From the NCBI RefSeq assembly GCF_000770795.1, contig NZ_JRKJ01000025.1:1-64000 (forward strand): a stretch of 64,000 bases of DNA, in the 5' to 3' direction. The stretch's first letter is position 1, and each line of letters begins with the position of its first letter. Of this stretch, positions 1-12,027 are shown one piece after another. The translations under genes were made by a program, and so were the position numbers. This DNA comes from Lysobacter dokdonensis DS-58 (lineage in GTDB: Bacteria; Pseudomonadota; Gammaproteobacteria; Xanthomonadales; Xanthomonadaceae). The notes under the pieces are model-generated. The model did not search any database. It saw only the letters and a list, made by a program, of their open reading frames with translations, and had not been told where the DNA came from.

Positions 1-1
1 T

Positions 2-148
2 GGCACATGGTACCAGCGGCGGGCGACGCCGCTTGCCGACCCGTCGGCGGAACCGCCACCGGCCCGGGGACCGTTCACCGGGGCCGGGGACCGGTTCGCC
101 GCCCCGCCCTCTCCCCGCGACCGTCGTCCGCCGCACGATGCGAAATAA
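2..148 (+). CDS. possible C-terminal end of a gene truncated by the window edge
   Basis: Reading from base 2, one plus-strand frame is open from the left edge to a TAA at 146-148 and gives about 48 residues beginning GTWYQRR and ending DAK. Third positions are mostly G or C, as in the real genes here, and the composition (many Pro, Arg and Ala) suits a disordered C-terminal tail. No domain is recognisable, so no function is proposed. The stretch could also be non-coding GC-rich sequence. The bases to the left of the window would decide. Confidence 0.3.
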   Translation, partial: GTWYQRRATPLADPSAEPPPARGPFTGAGDRFAAPPSPRDRRPPHDAK

Positions 149-431
149 CGCCTGATGCGAACACGCACAGGTTGCGCATCGATGAATCAACTCCGATGCG
201 GACGGGAAACGTCTCGACTCCGCGAATGTTCGCACTTCGTTTGTTTCGTGCGATGCGTGCTTGTCTTCTAATCCGCGCCTTCGCGATGTCGCCCACGTGC
301 GACACGCGTGCCCCTTGGTGCAGATCTGCATCGCGTGCCGTCGTCCACGGCGATCGCGTGCCTAGAATCGGATCGCATGCGATCGCGGGGGCGCGCTCGC
401 TCGCCACCTTCGTCCAACCAGGGCCAGTTCC
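149..431. other. intergenic stretch upstream of the response regulator
   Basis: No convincing gene lies in these 283 bases. The middle part (about 140-300) is less GC-rich than its surroundings and rich in CGATG and TTCG words, as expected of a regulatory region. A TAGAAT hexamer at 363-368 could be a -10 box for the gene starting at 432. No clear -35 box stands 16-18 bases before it. Confidence 0.4.
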
Positions 432-1052
432 ATGTACCGAGTGATCATCGTCGACGACCACCCCATGGTGTCGGCCGCATTGAAAGACCTGCTGGAAAAC
501 AACGACACCTTCGAAGTCGTCGCCGTGCACGACAACGGCGGCGCCGCGCTTTCCGCGGTACGCACGCTGCAGCCCGACCTGCTCATCATCGACCTCGGCG
601 TGCCGGTGCTCGGCGGCGTCGAAGTGATTTCGCGGCTGCGCGCGGGCGGCTCGGGTGTCGGCATCCTCGTCGTCTCCGGCGGGGAAGCGCATGAAAGCGG
701 CTTGCGTGCGCTGCGCGCGGGTGCCAACGGGTTCGTGCACAAGACCGATGCGATGAGCGAGATCGCGATGGCCGCGCTCGTCGTGGCGCGCGGCAAGTCC
801 TACTTCAACCAGGAGCTGCTGATGCTCGCCGGCGACGGGCAGACAGATGGCCGCCCGGTGACGCGCCTGACCGAACGCGAGTTCGAAGTCTTCCGCTGCC
901 TCGTCGCCGGCCAATCCAACCGCGACATCGGCGAACACATGCGCCTGAGCAACAAGACCGTCAGTGCTTACAAGATGAAGATCATGCGCAAGCTCGGCGC
1001 GCGCAACATCCGCGACCTCATCGAGCTCGCGCGCGAAACCGATTCGGCTTGA
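432..1052 (+). CDS. LuxR/FixJ-type two-component response regulator
   Basis: The protein has 206 residues. The receiver domain (about 1-120) shows the acidic pair in IVDDHP (Asp8, Asp9), the likely phosphoacceptor Asp54 in LLIIDLG and the conserved Lys104 in FVHKTD. A LuxR-type helix-turn-helix follows at about 142-200 (LTEREFEVFRCLVAGQSNRD through NKTVSAYKMKIMRKL). This is the NarL/FixJ architecture: phosphorylation by a partner histidine kinase controls DNA binding. No kinase gene is adjacent, so the signal is unknown, although the PilZ gene facing it 22 bases away hints at motility or surface behaviour. The ATG start gives a full-length receiver; no strong Shine-Dalgarno sequence precedes it. 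Confidence 0.9.
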   Translation: MYRVIIVDDHPMVSAALKDLLENNDTFEVVAVHDNGGAALSAVRTLQPDLLIIDLGVPVLGGVEVISRLRAGGSGVGILVVSGGEAHESGLRALRAGANGFVHKTDAMSEIAMAALVVARGKSYFNQELLMLAGDGQTDGRPVTRLTEREFEVFRCLVAGQSNRDIGEHMRLSNKTVSAYKMKIMRKLGARNIRDLIELARETDSA

Positions 1053-1074
1053 CGATCAAGGCCGCGCGCGGGCA

Positions 1075-1398
1075 TCACACCGCGCCGGCGGCTTCCAGCA
1101 GGCGTCCGATCTCGGCGTCCTGCGATTCGTCGAAGCGCAGGCCCATGTGGTCCACCGCCACCCACGCGACGTGCGTCTCCAGGGTGATCGCATCGCTGTC
1201 GGGCACGTCGAAGAACATCTTCAGTTGCGTGCCGTTCGCCGGCGTCCAGCCCGGCACCAGGTCCACGCGCGCGCCGCCCTGCGACAGGTCCAGGATGTAC
1301 CCCTCGTGCGAATGCCCGTTGGGCGCGACGAGCACCGCGCACAACACGTTGAATCGCGCATGCCTGCGCTGGTCGGAAGCGACGGTGGCCGTGTCCAT
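1075..1398 (-). CDS. PilZ domain protein (c-di-GMP binding)
   Basis: A 107-residue single-domain protein. Both signatures of c-di-GMP-binding PilZ domains are present: an arginine cluster near the N-terminus (DQRRHARFNV, the RxxxR element) and DLSQGGARVD, which fits [D/N]xSxxG. PilZ proteins of this size act as small effector or adaptor proteins in type IV pilus, flagellar or polysaccharide control. Here it is convergent with the LuxR-type regulator, so the two are not co-transcribed. Because both motifs are intact, real c-di-GMP binding is likely, unlike the degenerate PilZ protein of type IV pilus systems. Confidence 0.85.
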   Translation of the reverse strand: MDTATVASDQRRHARFNVLCAVLVAPNGHSHEGYILDLSQGGARVDLVPGWTPANGTQLKMFFDVPDSDAITLETHVAWVAVDHMGLRFDESQDAEIGRLLEAAGAV

Positions 1399-1552
1399 GC
1401 GCCGATGCTAGCGCGCCGTTCCGCGCCCGGTGACGAGCGCGCACGACGGGGCGTCGGCAGGCGCGCCGCCCGGACCGGCGGCGCGTTGCAGGGGAAGGAC
1501 GGTCGGGCGGACCGCCGGCATTGCGCACTGCACAACGCCGGCCGTTGTCTTC

Positions 1553-4411
<2,859 letters not shown>

Positions 4412-4445
4412 GGGCGCGCCTTGAGGAAATAGGGCGCCCCATCTG

Positions 4446-4655
4446 TCTATTCGCCTGAGAGCGTTACTCCTTCGGCGGGCCGGTGCGGTTCGCGTTTGCA
4501 GGATCGCGCGGCCGGAGGGGGGAGGATCTCCGGGACGCGCGGCGCGAGGCCGCCGGTCACTTTTCAGATTGTGTCTGCCGCGAGGTCCTTTTGCCTGAGA
4601 GTTTCCGGGGCGGTTGCTCCTTCGGCGCCGGCGCTCGGCCGGTCTCTCCCACGCG
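4446..4655 (-). ncRNA. tandem glycine riboswitch (gcvP leader)
   Basis: Read on the minus strand, two consecutive aptamer cores are visible. The first runs from about 4655 to 4589: GGGAGAGACC, then GCCGAAGGAGCAA, then AACTCTCAGGCAAAA. The second runs from about 4545 to 4450: a CGGAGATCCTCC start, then GCCGAAGGAGTAA, then CTCTCAGGCGAA. The order GGAGAG, CCGAAGGRG, CTCTCAGG is the glycine aptamer consensus, and the two-copy arrangement with a short linker is the cooperative type. Its position immediately upstream of gcvP agrees with the known role as a glycine-responsive ON switch for glycine cleavage genes. Exact ends are estimates. Confidence 0.93.
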
Positions 4656-4740
4656 ACAGGTGGTGCATTTGGTGCCGGCGAATGGTCTCACGGGGCGGAC
4701 CCGTGCGGCAAACGCGGGACGGCGCGTGCACCGCCCTGCC

Positions 4741-4746
4741 TATAAT
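4741..4746 (+). promoter_or_regulatory. candidate -10 box for the polyprenyl synthase gene
   Basis: A perfect TATAAT followed by TGCCGCC lies 28 bases before the GTG start at 4774. No good -35 hexamer is visible 16-18 bases upstream (the bases are GACGGC). It lies between the divergent gcvP leader and this gene, so a plus-strand promoter is expected about here. Confidence 0.45.
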
Positions 4747-4773
4747 TGCCGCCTGCCCGCCTTCGACCGCCCT

Positions 4774-5769
4774 GTGAACGCAGCCCCCGACCGCCTCCTC
4801 CCCGACCTGCCCGCGATCCAGGCCCTCGCGCAGGAGGACATGGCCGCGGTGGATGCGCTCATCCGGCGGCGCCTCGCCTCCGATGTCGTCCTGATCAACC
4901 AGGTCAGCGAATACATCATCGGCGCCGGCGGCAAGCGCTTGCGGCCGATGCTGCTGTTGCTCGCCGCGCGCGCGCTGGGCCACCGCGGCCCGCATGCGCA
5001 CCAGCTCGCGGCGGTGGTCGAGTTCATCCACACCGCCACGTTGCTGCACGACGACGTCGTCGATGAGTCCGACCTGCGCCGCGGCCGCCGCACGGCCAAC
5101 GCGGTGTGGGGCAACGCGGCCAGCGTGCTCGTGGGCGATTTCCTGTATTCGCGCGCCTTCCAGCTGATGGTCGAACTCGACCGCATGGAAGTCATGCGCA
5201 TCCTCGCCGACACGACCAACCAGATCGCCGAAGGCGAAGTGCTGCAGTTGCTGCACGTGCGCAACCCCGACACCGACGAGGCCGCATACCTGCGCGTCAT
5301 CGAGCGCAAGACCGCCGTGTTGTTCGCCGCCGCCACGCGTCTGGGCGCACTGCTCGCCGGTGCGGATGCGCGCACGTGCGATGCGATGCATGAATACGGG
5401 TTGCAACTCGGATACGCGTTCCAGATCGCCGACGACGTGCTCGACTACGCAGCCGATGCGGACGCGCTCGGCAAGAATCTCGGCGACGACCTCGCCGAAG
5501 GCAAGGCCACGTTGCCGCTGATCCACGCGATCAGGCACAGCGACGATGCGACGCGCGCCGCGCTGCGCAACGCTGTCGAACACGGCGACGTCGATGCGAT
5601 GCCGCACGTGGTCGCCGCGATCCACGCCACCGGCGGGCTGGAGTACAGCCGCCGGCGTGCCTACGAATTCGCCGAAGCCGCCGAAGCGGCGCTCGACGGC
5701 ATGCCGTCGAACATCGCCGTCGACGCGCTGCGCGGACTGGCGCGGTATTCGGTGTCGCGCGACCGCTAG
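4774..5769 (+). CDS. ispB: all-trans polyprenyl (octaprenyl-type) diphosphate synthase
   Basis: A GTG start at 4774 gives 331 residues, the normal length for the family; the open frame extends further upstream but only through riboswitch sequence. The enzyme elongates a short allylic diphosphate with isopentenyl diphosphate to make the long side chain of ubiquinone or menaquinone. Visible motifs are GGKRLRPML, the first aspartate-rich motif LLHDDVVDESD, the second aspartate-rich motif FQIADDVLDY, and GKNLGDDLAEGKATLPL. Chain length cannot be read from sequence, so octaprenyl is assumed from the family. The stop overlaps the convergent dienelactone-hydrolase-like gene by four bases. Confidence 0.92.
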   Translation: MNAAPDRLLPDLPAIQALAQEDMAAVDALIRRRLASDVVLINQVSEYIIGAGGKRLRPMLLLLAARALGHRGPHAHQLAAVVEFIHTATLLHDDVVDESDLRRGRRTANAVWGNAASVLVGDFLYSRAFQLMVELDRMEVMRILADTTNQIAEGEVLQLLHVRNPDTDEAAYLRVIERKTAVLFAAATRLGALLAGADARTCDAMHEYGLQLGYAFQIADDVLDYAADADALGKNLGDDLAEGKATLPLIHAIRHSDDATRAALRNAVEHGDVDAMPHVVAAIHATGGLEYSRRRAYEFAEAAEAALDGMPSNIAVDALRGLARYSVSRDR

Positions 5770-6545
5770 TTCGCGAATTTCTCGGCGAAGAACACGCGCA
5801 TCATCCGCTCGGAGCGGCGCGCCGCCAGTTCGTTGTACATGCAGCCCGGCGGCTTGTTCGCGTCGGGGAGCGCGAAGCAGTGCACCGCGCCGCTGAAGTT
5901 GACGAACTGCCAGTCCACCTTGGCCGCGTTCATTTCGGTCTCGAACGCCGGGATGTCACCGGCCGTGCCCTGGTCGTCGGCGCCGTTGAGCACGAGGATG
6001 CTCGCCTTTACCGTGCCGGGCTTGGCGGGCATCGTCGTCGCCAGGCCGCCATGGAACGTGGCCACCGCATCGACGTCCGCGCCGCTGCGCGCCAGTTCCA
6101 GCGCCGTCGCGCCGCCGAAGCAGTAACCGATCGCGCCGATGTGCTTGGTGTCCAGCGGCACGTTCTTCGCGGTGCGCAGCACGTCGAGCGCCTTCGTCGC
6201 ACGCGCTCGCAACACCGCGCGGTCGCCATACAGTTTCTGCACCTGCGCGCGCGCATCGTCGTCGGTCTTCGGGCGCACGCCTTTGCCGTACACGTCGGCG
6301 AGCAGGACCACGTAATCGTCGCCGGCGATGTGTTTCGCCTTGGCGATGGCCGAGTCGGTGACGCCGTACCAATCCGGCACCATCATCACGCCGGGGCGCT
6401 TGATCGCATTGGTGTCGTCGTAGACCAGATACCCGCTGAAGGTGTCCTTGCCGACCTTCCACTCGACCGGCCTGGCCTGCATCTCCGCATGCGCGGCCGA
6501 CATCCCGAAAGCGCACAGCAACAACGCGAACAACATGCGACGCAT
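5766..6545 (-). CDS. secreted dienelactone hydrolase family protein
   Basis: A 259-residue alpha/beta hydrolase with a clear signal peptide (hydrophobic stretch, cleavage after AAHA near residue 20), so it probably acts in the periplasm. The nucleophile is Cys142 in GYCFGG; the acid lies in NGADDQ (190-191) and the histidine is His222 in AVHCF. This Cys-Asp-His set defines the dienelactone hydrolase family. The natural substrate is not evident, and no aromatic degradation genes are nearby, so general ester or lactone hydrolysis is all that can be said. It lies 66 bases upstream of the murD2 stop-to-start region on the same strand but is not obviously part of that operon. Confidence 0.85.
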   Translation of the reverse strand: MRRMLFALLLCAFGMSAAHAEMQARPVEWKVGKDTFSGYLVYDDTNAIKRPGVMMVPDWYGVTDSAIAKAKHIAGDDYVVLLADVYGKGVRPKTDDDARAQVQKLYGDRAVLRARATKALDVLRTAKNVPLDTKHIGAIGYCFGGATALELARSGADVDAVATFHGGLATTMPAKPGTVKASILVLNGADDQGTAGDIPAFETEMNAAKVDWQFVNFSGAVHCFALPDANKPPGCMYNELAARRSERMMRVFFAEKFAN

Positions 6546-6611
6546 GGCGGACTCCGTTTGCCTGTGATCCGGGCGCGAGCCTACCCCGGATGCGCACGCG
6601 ACGCGTGAAAC

Positions 6612-8024
6612 TCAGGCGATGCCGAGGCCCGGGATGGCGCTGATGGCGTCGGGGTCGAAGCCCGCGAGCGCGGCGAAATGGCGCCCGCGCGCAACGTAAT
6701 CCTTGTAGGCGCCGAAACTCGGCGCGCCCGGGGAAAGCAGGATCACGCCCTCGCCGCCCAGCGTGGCACGCGCCTGCGCCATCGCGTCTTCGAGATCCGT
6801 CGCCGCGTGCAACGCGAACCCCGCATGCGCAGCCACCGGCTCCAGCAGATCGTGGATCTTCGGACCGTTCTGGCCGAGCGTGACGATCACGGCCGGCGCG
6901 CGCGTGCGCATCGCGTCGGCGAAGTCGGACCAATCGATCCCGCGATCATGGCCGCCGGCGATCAACGCGACGCGGCGATCGGCGAAGCACGCCAGCGCGG
7001 CGAGACTCGCATGCGGCGTGGTGCTGATCGAATCGTTGACGTACGCAATGCCTTCGCGCGTCCCGATGGTCTGCAGGCGGTGCGGCAACGGGCGGAACGT
7101 CGCGGCGTGCGGCGCGAGCGCGGCGGCGTCGAGGCCGAGCGCTTCGAGCGCCGTCAGCACTGCGCACAGGTTGCCGCGATTGTGGCGGCCCGGCAGCGGC
7201 AGCGATGCGGTGTCGAAGATCTCGTCCTGGCCGCGATGCAGCACGTCGCCGCGCAGATGCCAACCGTCCTCGTGGTTGAACCAGCGTATCTGCGTATCGT
7301 CGTCCAGGCGCAGCGCCGCCAGCGCCGGATCGGCGGCATTGAGCACCGCCACGCGCGGGCGCGCGTCGGTCACGAGCCGCAATTTGTCGGCCACGTAGCG
7401 CGCTTCACCGCCGTGCCAGTCGAGATGCTCGGGGAAGATGTTCAGCGCGATCGCGACATCGGGGCGCGCGCCGCTGTCGGCGACGTCGCCGGTCTGGTAA
7501 CTCGACAACTCCACCGCCCAATACGCCGGCGCGTCCTGCGCGGATGCGTCCGCGTCGAGCAATTCGAGCATCGGCAACCCGATGTTGCCCGCGAGCGCCG
7601 CGCGATGCCCGCCCGCGCGCAACAGATGGGCGAGCAATGCGGTCGTCGTGCTCTTGCCCTTCGTGCCGGTCACGCAGAGCGTGCGGCCGTGGCCGTGCGC
7701 GGCGTGTTCGCCGAACCACAGCGCGGTGCCGCCGATGAACCGCGTGCCGCGCGCGGAGGCCGACACGGCTTCGGCGCGATACGGACTGATGCCGGGCGAC
7801 TTGATGACGACGTCGAAGGCGGACAACGCATCGGAATCGACGCGCGTCGCGGTCGTCAGCGCCGCATCGCCCAGTGCCCTCGCCTCTTCCGCTTCCGTCG
7901 CATCGCAGAACAGCGTCAGCGGCTGCGTCGGCAACCGCGCGCGCAAGGCGCGATACGCCGCACGGCCTTCGCGGCCCCAGCCCCAGAGCGCGACGCGCTG
8001 GCCGTCAAGCGATGAAATTCGCAC
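6612..8024 (-). CDS. murD2: UDP-N-acetylmuramoyl-L-alanine--L-glutamate ligase (MurD family, MurD2 type)
   Basis: A 470-residue Mur ligase. The ATP loop GTKGKSTTT is at about 120-128, and other Mur motifs are present ([32 protein letters not shown]). Ordinary MurD adds D-Glu to UDP-MurNAc-L-Ala. The Xanthomonas MurD2 version adds L-Glu and is paired with the epimerase MurL, which then inverts the residue. The gene here overlaps murL by 20 bases (8005-8024), so I assign MurD2 by context; sequence alone does not show which glutamate isomer is used. It is the last gene of the lysA-murL-murD2 operon. Confidence 0.88.
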   Translation of the reverse strand: MRISSLDGQRVALWGWGREGRAAYRALRARLPTQPLTLFCDATEAEEARALGDAALTTATRVDSDALSAFDVVIKSPGISPYRAEAVSASARGTRFIGGTALWFGEHAAHGHGRTLCVTGTKGKSTTTALLAHLLRAGGHRAALAGNIGLPMLELLDADASAQDAPAYWAVELSSYQTGDVADSGARPDVAIALNIFPEHLDWHGGEARYVADKLRLVTDARPRVAVLNAADPALAALRLDDDTQIRWFNHEDGWHLRGDVLHRGQDEIFDTASLPLPGRHNRGNLCAVLTALEALGLDAAALAPHAATFRPLPHRLQTIGTREGIAYVNDSISTTPHASLAALACFADRRVALIAGGHDRGIDWSDFADAMRTRAPAVIVTLGQNGPKIHDLLEPVAAHAGFALHAATDLEDAMAQARATLGGEGVILLSPGAPSFGAYKDYVARGRHFAALAGFDPDAISAIPGLGIA

Positions 8025-9366
8025 GCAGCTTGTCCCACAGCACCGGCGGAATGCGATGTTCTTCGTCGATCTCCATCAGGCCCGCGATGTCGAGTTCGCC
8101 CGCATCGAGCTGCGGCGCGATCTCGCGCGCGAAGCGTTCGACCAGCGCGTCCTCGCGCCACTCCGGACGCGCGGCGAGCGCGGCCATCGCCGCGCGCGAT
8201 TCGCGCCCTTCGCCCACGCATTCGAACGGCTTGTGGTCCTGGAACTCCAGCAACGCGTCGTAGCCGGCGGTCTGCGCCGGATCGTCGAGCAGGTTGCGCC
8301 CGAAGATGCCGACGAGCCGCGGCTTCGGCATGAACGGCGCCAGCGCCAGGAACACGAAGTGGCACTTCGGGCACACGCCGCACCAACGATTGGCCGGACG
8401 CTCGCCGAGCAGATGGAAATTGCGGTTGCAGCTGGAGAAATGCGCGTCGTAGCGGTCGGTCTTCGCGAACTGGCGCGCGACCGCGAGCTCGCTCATCGGC
8501 CGCAGCAGCGAGTAGTAATGCAGGTCGGCCGCAACATGCGAGTGGACGAAGTCGGCGAGCGTGCGTTCCCACGCCCAGCCCTTGGACCACTGGTGATTCA
8601 CCTCGCCCGTCCCCGGAATCAGCGAACCGTAGCTCGCCGAACGCTCGTTCGAGAACACGACCTGGTTCGCGCCGAGCACGATGGCCGCGAACAGCAGGAT
8701 CGCCGAATTCACGCCCGTGACCGGGATGTGCCCGTTCAACGCGCCCTGGCGGTTGAACTCGAACAACGCCGGCGCCAGCGCGCGCCCGATGTTGAGCGTC
8801 GGCAAACCCGTGCGCTCGGCGCATGCCTTGATCAACTGCGATCCGCCGATCCACGTGACCGTCTGCGCGACGCCGGCCGCGCGCAACGCTTCGATGGACA
8901 CCAGAGAATCCTTGCCGCCGCCGATGGCGACGAGCGCGTGTTCGGGGAGTCCGAGCGCCGGCGCTTGCGCGCGGACGCCGTCGCCATGCGGGAACTGGAT
9001 GCGCCCGTGCAGCTGCAACCCGTTGCGATACGCGAATTCGCCCAGGCCGTTCAGATAGAACGACTCGAGCATCTCCGCGGTGGCCGCGTCGATCGCTTCG
9101 CCTTCGATGCGGATCTCGCCCGGCACCGCCGCCTTGTAATAACTCACGCCCGCGAGCAGGTGCAGCAGGCGCAATGCACGCCGTGCCGCTGCGTCACGCG
9201 CCCCGTCCAGCTGGAACGGCGCACCGGGCAGCGTGATCGTTTCGATCAGTTCCGGGCCGTCGTCGAAGGCGTACACGAGCTGCGCGACGCCCGTCGACGG
9301 ATCGAAGGTGTTGCGCACGAAGCGGAACGCGCGGATCGCGTCGCGCGAGAAAGTCCAGCCGGTCAT
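8005..9366 (-). CDS. murL: UDP-N-acetylmuramoyl-L-alanyl-L-glutamate epimerase
   Basis: The ATG at 9366 gives 453 residues. The start is fixed by an ATGA overlap (9363-9366) with the upstream lysA fusion, although the frame stays open further upstream inside that gene. A PP-loop-like GGGKDS at 149-154 suggests ATP-dependent activation, and Cys313, Cys329, Cys332 and Cys335 (CNRNFH to CGVCPKC) form a likely zinc knuckle. MurL converts terminal L-Glu of UDP-MurNAc-L-Ala-L-Glu to D-Glu, bypassing free D-Glu and glutamate racemase. The pairing with MurD2 matches the Xanthomonas pathway known from the literature. The catalytic mechanism cannot be judged from the sequence. Confidence 0.88.
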   Translation of the reverse strand: MTGWTFSRDAIRAFRFVRNTFDPSTGVAQLVYAFDDGPELIETITLPGAPFQLDGARDAAARRALRLLHLLAGVSYYKAAVPGEIRIEGEAIDAATAEMLESFYLNGLGEFAYRNGLQLHGRIQFPHGDGVRAQAPALGLPEHALVAIGGGKDSLVSIEALRAAGVAQTVTWIGGSQLIKACAERTGLPTLNIGRALAPALFEFNRQGALNGHIPVTGVNSAILLFAAIVLGANQVVFSNERSASYGSLIPGTGEVNHQWSKGWAWERTLADFVHSHVAADLHYYSLLRPMSELAVARQFAKTDRYDAHFSSCNRNFHLLGERPANRWCGVCPKCHFVFLALAPFMPKPRLVGIFGRNLLDDPAQTAGYDALLEFQDHKPFECVGEGRESRAAMAALAARPEWREDALVERFAREIAPQLDAGELDIAGLMEIDEEHRIPPVLWDKLRANFIA

Positions 9367-11957
9367 TCGATGGTGTCCTCTGCCGGCAATGCCCGCAGGT
9401 TGTAGGTGCTCGCCATGGCCATGCCGTAGGCGCCCGAATCGGCGACGAGAATGACGTCGCCTTCGGCCGTCGCCGCCGGCAACAGGCGCGAATGGCCCAG
9501 CACGTCGCCGCTTTCGCAGATGGGGCCGACGACGTCGAATTCCAGCAGCTCGACGTCGGACAGGCGCGAGAGATTGTGGATGCCGTGGTAGGCCTCGTAC
9601 ATCGCCGGGCGCGCGAGCGCGTTCATGCCCGCATCGCACCCGACGCGCCGCACGCCGTCCTTCTCGACGACTTGCGTGGCGTGCAACAGCAGCGCGCCGC
9701 ATTCGGCGACCATGAAGCGGCCCGGCTCGACGGCGAGCTTGAAGCGCGGATACGCCGCGCGGATTTCCTCGAGCCCCGCGCGCCATGCGGCCAGGTCGAA
9801 ATCTTCCGCATCCGGCGTGTACGCGACGGGCAAACCGCCGCCGATGTCGATGATCTCGATGGTGCCGACACTGTCGGCCATGCCTGCGAGTTCGGCGTAC
9901 ACCACGCGCCAATGGCGCGGATCGTCGATGCCGCTGCCCATGTGCGCGTGCAGGCCGCTGATGCGGATGCCGAGCGCGCGCGCACGATCGACGAATTCGT
10001 CGAAGCGCTGCAGCGACAACCCGAACTTCGCCGCGACGCCGCCCGTGTTGACCTTCGCGTGGTGCCCGCCGCCGTGGCCGATGTCCAGGCGCAGCCAGAT
10101 CGTGCGGCCGCGGAAGACATCGGGCCAGCGTTGCAAGGCTTCGACGTTGTCGAGCGTGACCGTCACGCCCATCGCGAACGCAGCTTCGTACTCGGCGCGC
10201 GGCGCGAAGCTCGGCGTGAACAGAACGCGCTCGGGCGAGAGGGACGGCACACTCTTGAAAACGTGCTGCAACTCGCCGATCGACACGCATTCCAGGCCGA
10301 AGCCCTCTTCGACCAACGTGCGCAGGATCGCCGGATGCGGGTTCGCCTTGATCGCGAAGAAGCGGCGGTCGATGGCGTCGATGGCCGACAGGTCGCGCGC
10401 GCGGTCGCGCACGGTGGGCAGGTCGTACGCATACGTTGGCGTGGCCTGGCCGGCGATCGACAGCAACGCGTCGCGCTTGCCCACCCACCACGGCACGCGC
10501 TTGACCGGCTTGCCGTGCGCGATGTCGCGCCAACTCGGGCCGAACACCGTCGCGTCCTGCACCGGCATCGCGCCGCCGCGGATCAGTTCGGCGTGCAGCT
10601 GCGCGATCATGCCGTCGGCGTCGGCTTCGTCGATGACGAACGTGAGGTTCAGGTCGTTCGACGACTGCGATATCAGGTGCACGCGCTCCCTGCCGAACGT
10701 CGCCCACACATCCGACAACTTGTGCAGCAGCGAACGCATGCCGCGGCCGACCAGCGTGATCGCCGCGCACGGCGCGATGACTTTCACGCGGCAGACTTCG
10801 GCGAGGTCGGCAGACAAGGTTTCGAGGATATTCGTCGTCACGAGATTTTCGCTGGGATCCAGCGACACGGTGACGTTGGTTTCCGACGAACCGATCAGGT
10901 CGACCGACAGGCCGTTGCGCTTGAAGCGTTCGAACACGTCGGCGAGGAAGCCGACCTGTTGCCACATGCCGATGCTTTCCATCGACACGAGCACGATGCC
11001 GTTGCGGCGGCTGATGGCTTTCACGCCGGGAACCGTCGCGGCGCTCGCGTCGATGCGCGTGCCCGGGAGATCGGGGCGTTCGGTATCGAGGATCAGGATC
11101 GGCACGCCGCCATCGCGGCACGGCGCGATCGAACGCGGGTGCAGCACCTTCGCACCGGTCGTCGCGATTTCCTGCGCTTCGGCGTAATCCAGGCGCGTGA
11201 GCAGGCGCGCCTCGGGCACGTCGCGCGGGTTCGCGCTGAACATGCCGGGCACGTCGGTCCAGATTTCCACGCGCGTCGCGCCGAGCAATGCGCCGAAGTA
11301 CGCCGCCGAGGTATCGGAACCGCCGCGGCCGAGGATCGCGGTGCCGCCGTCGTCATGGCGCGCGATGAAGCCTTGCGTGACCAGCATCGGCGCGGCCTGA
11401 GCGGCGAAGCGCGCCTGCAGCGCCGGATCGGCCGCGCAACGGCAATTCACGGAGAGTCGCTGCGCCCACGGGCTCGCGTTGGGGAGCGAGACCGCATCGA
11501 GCCACTCGCGCGCGTCGCTCCATCCGAAGTCGAGGCCTTGCGAACGCAGGTACGCCGCGCCGAGCGTCGAAGACAACAGTTCACCCTGCGCGAGGACGTC
11601 GGCCTGCCATGCGAGTTCGCGCGATTTCGCGCGCGGATCGGCGGCCAGCGCGCGCAAGGCTTCGAAGCGCGCGCCGAGCACCGTGTCCGCGTCGAGGTCG
11701 AGTTCGGTGCAGAACGCGCGGTGGCGTTCGACCAATGCGTCGAAGTGCGCATCGAACGGCTCGCCCGCCGCCGAATAGGCGATCGCCTGCAGTTCGTTGG
11801 TGACGCCCGACAACGCGGAGACGACCACGAGCACGCGCACGTTCTCGTCGGCCATGCGTTTGGAGGCGATGCGGCCGATCGTGTCCCAGCGATTGCGACG
11901 CGACACCGAGGTGCCGCCGAACTTCAAAACGACCCACCGACCAGGTTGCGACACCAC
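9363..11957 (-). CDS. lysA: bifunctional aspartate kinase / diaminopimelate decarboxylase
   Basis: An 864-residue fusion. The aspartokinase part (about 1-465) has KFGGTSV at 12-18, LGRGGSDTSA near 209-218 and two regulatory ACT-like regions (about 320-460). The C-terminal part (about 500-864) is a fold-III PLP decarboxylase with the PLP lysine Lys537 in FAIKANPH, the HAHMGSG motif, and the substrate motifs EPGRFMV and CESGD. It therefore carries the first and last steps of lysine synthesis in one chain, a fusion typical of Xanthomonadaceae. Being first in an operon with murL and murD2, it links DAP and lysine flux to stem-peptide assembly. The stop overlaps the murL start by four bases. Confidence 0.95.
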   Translation of the reverse strand: MVSQPGRWVVLKFGGTSVSRRNRWDTIGRIASKRMADENVRVLVVVSALSGVTNELQAIAYSAAGEPFDAHFDALVERHRAFCTELDLDADTVLGARFEALRALAADPRAKSRELAWQADVLAQGELLSSTLGAAYLRSQGLDFGWSDAREWLDAVSLPNASPWAQRLSVNCRCAADPALQARFAAQAAPMLVTQGFIARHDDGGTAILGRGGSDTSAAYFGALLGATRVEIWTDVPGMFSANPRDVPEARLLTRLDYAEAQEIATTGAKVLHPRSIAPCRDGGVPILILDTERPDLPGTRIDASAATVPGVKAISRRNGIVLVSMESIGMWQQVGFLADVFERFKRNGLSVDLIGSSETNVTVSLDPSENLVTTNILETLSADLAEVCRVKVIAPCAAITLVGRGMRSLLHKLSDVWATFGRERVHLISQSSNDLNLTFVIDEADADGMIAQLHAELIRGGAMPVQDATVFGPSWRDIAHGKPVKRVPWWVGKRDALLSIAGQATPTYAYDLPTVRDRARDLSAIDAIDRRFFAIKANPHPAILRTLVEEGFGLECVSIGELQHVFKSVPSLSPERVLFTPSFAPRAEYEAAFAMGVTVTLDNVEALQRWPDVFRGRTIWLRLDIGHGGGHHAKVNTGGVAAKFGLSLQRFDEFVDRARALGIRISGLHAHMGSGIDDPRHWRVVYAELAGMADSVGTIEIIDIGGGLPVAYTPDAEDFDLAAWRAGLEEIRAAYPRFKLAVEPGRFMVAECGALLLHATQVVEKDGVRRVGCDAGMNALARPAMYEAYHGIHNLSRLSDVELLEFDVVGPICESGDVLGHSRLLPAATAEGDVILVADSGAYGMAMASTYNLRALPAEDTIE

Positions 11958-11973
11958 CGATCCCCGTTGCGCC

Positions 11974-11979
11974 TAGAAT
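11974..11979 (+). promoter_or_regulatory. candidate -10 box upstream of the PhzF-like gene
   Basis: TAGAAT followed by GCGCGG lies in the 70-base gap between the divergent lysA fusion and the PhzF-like gene, 49 bases before the latter's ATG. No matching -35 box is evident (a TTGCGA is 22 bases upstream, too far). The same TAnAAT plus GC-rich pattern recurs before several other plus-strand genes of the window. Confidence 0.35.
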
Positions 11980-12027
11980 GCGCGGCTCGCGCGCGAGTGA
12001 ACAGCTCGGCGATTCTAGGGTATAGCC

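Noticed and set aside
9367-11121. Upstream in-frame extension of murL within lysA
   Set aside because: MurL similarity starts at the ATG at 9366, which sits in an ATGA overlap. The extension is out of frame with the lysA product and low-complexity.
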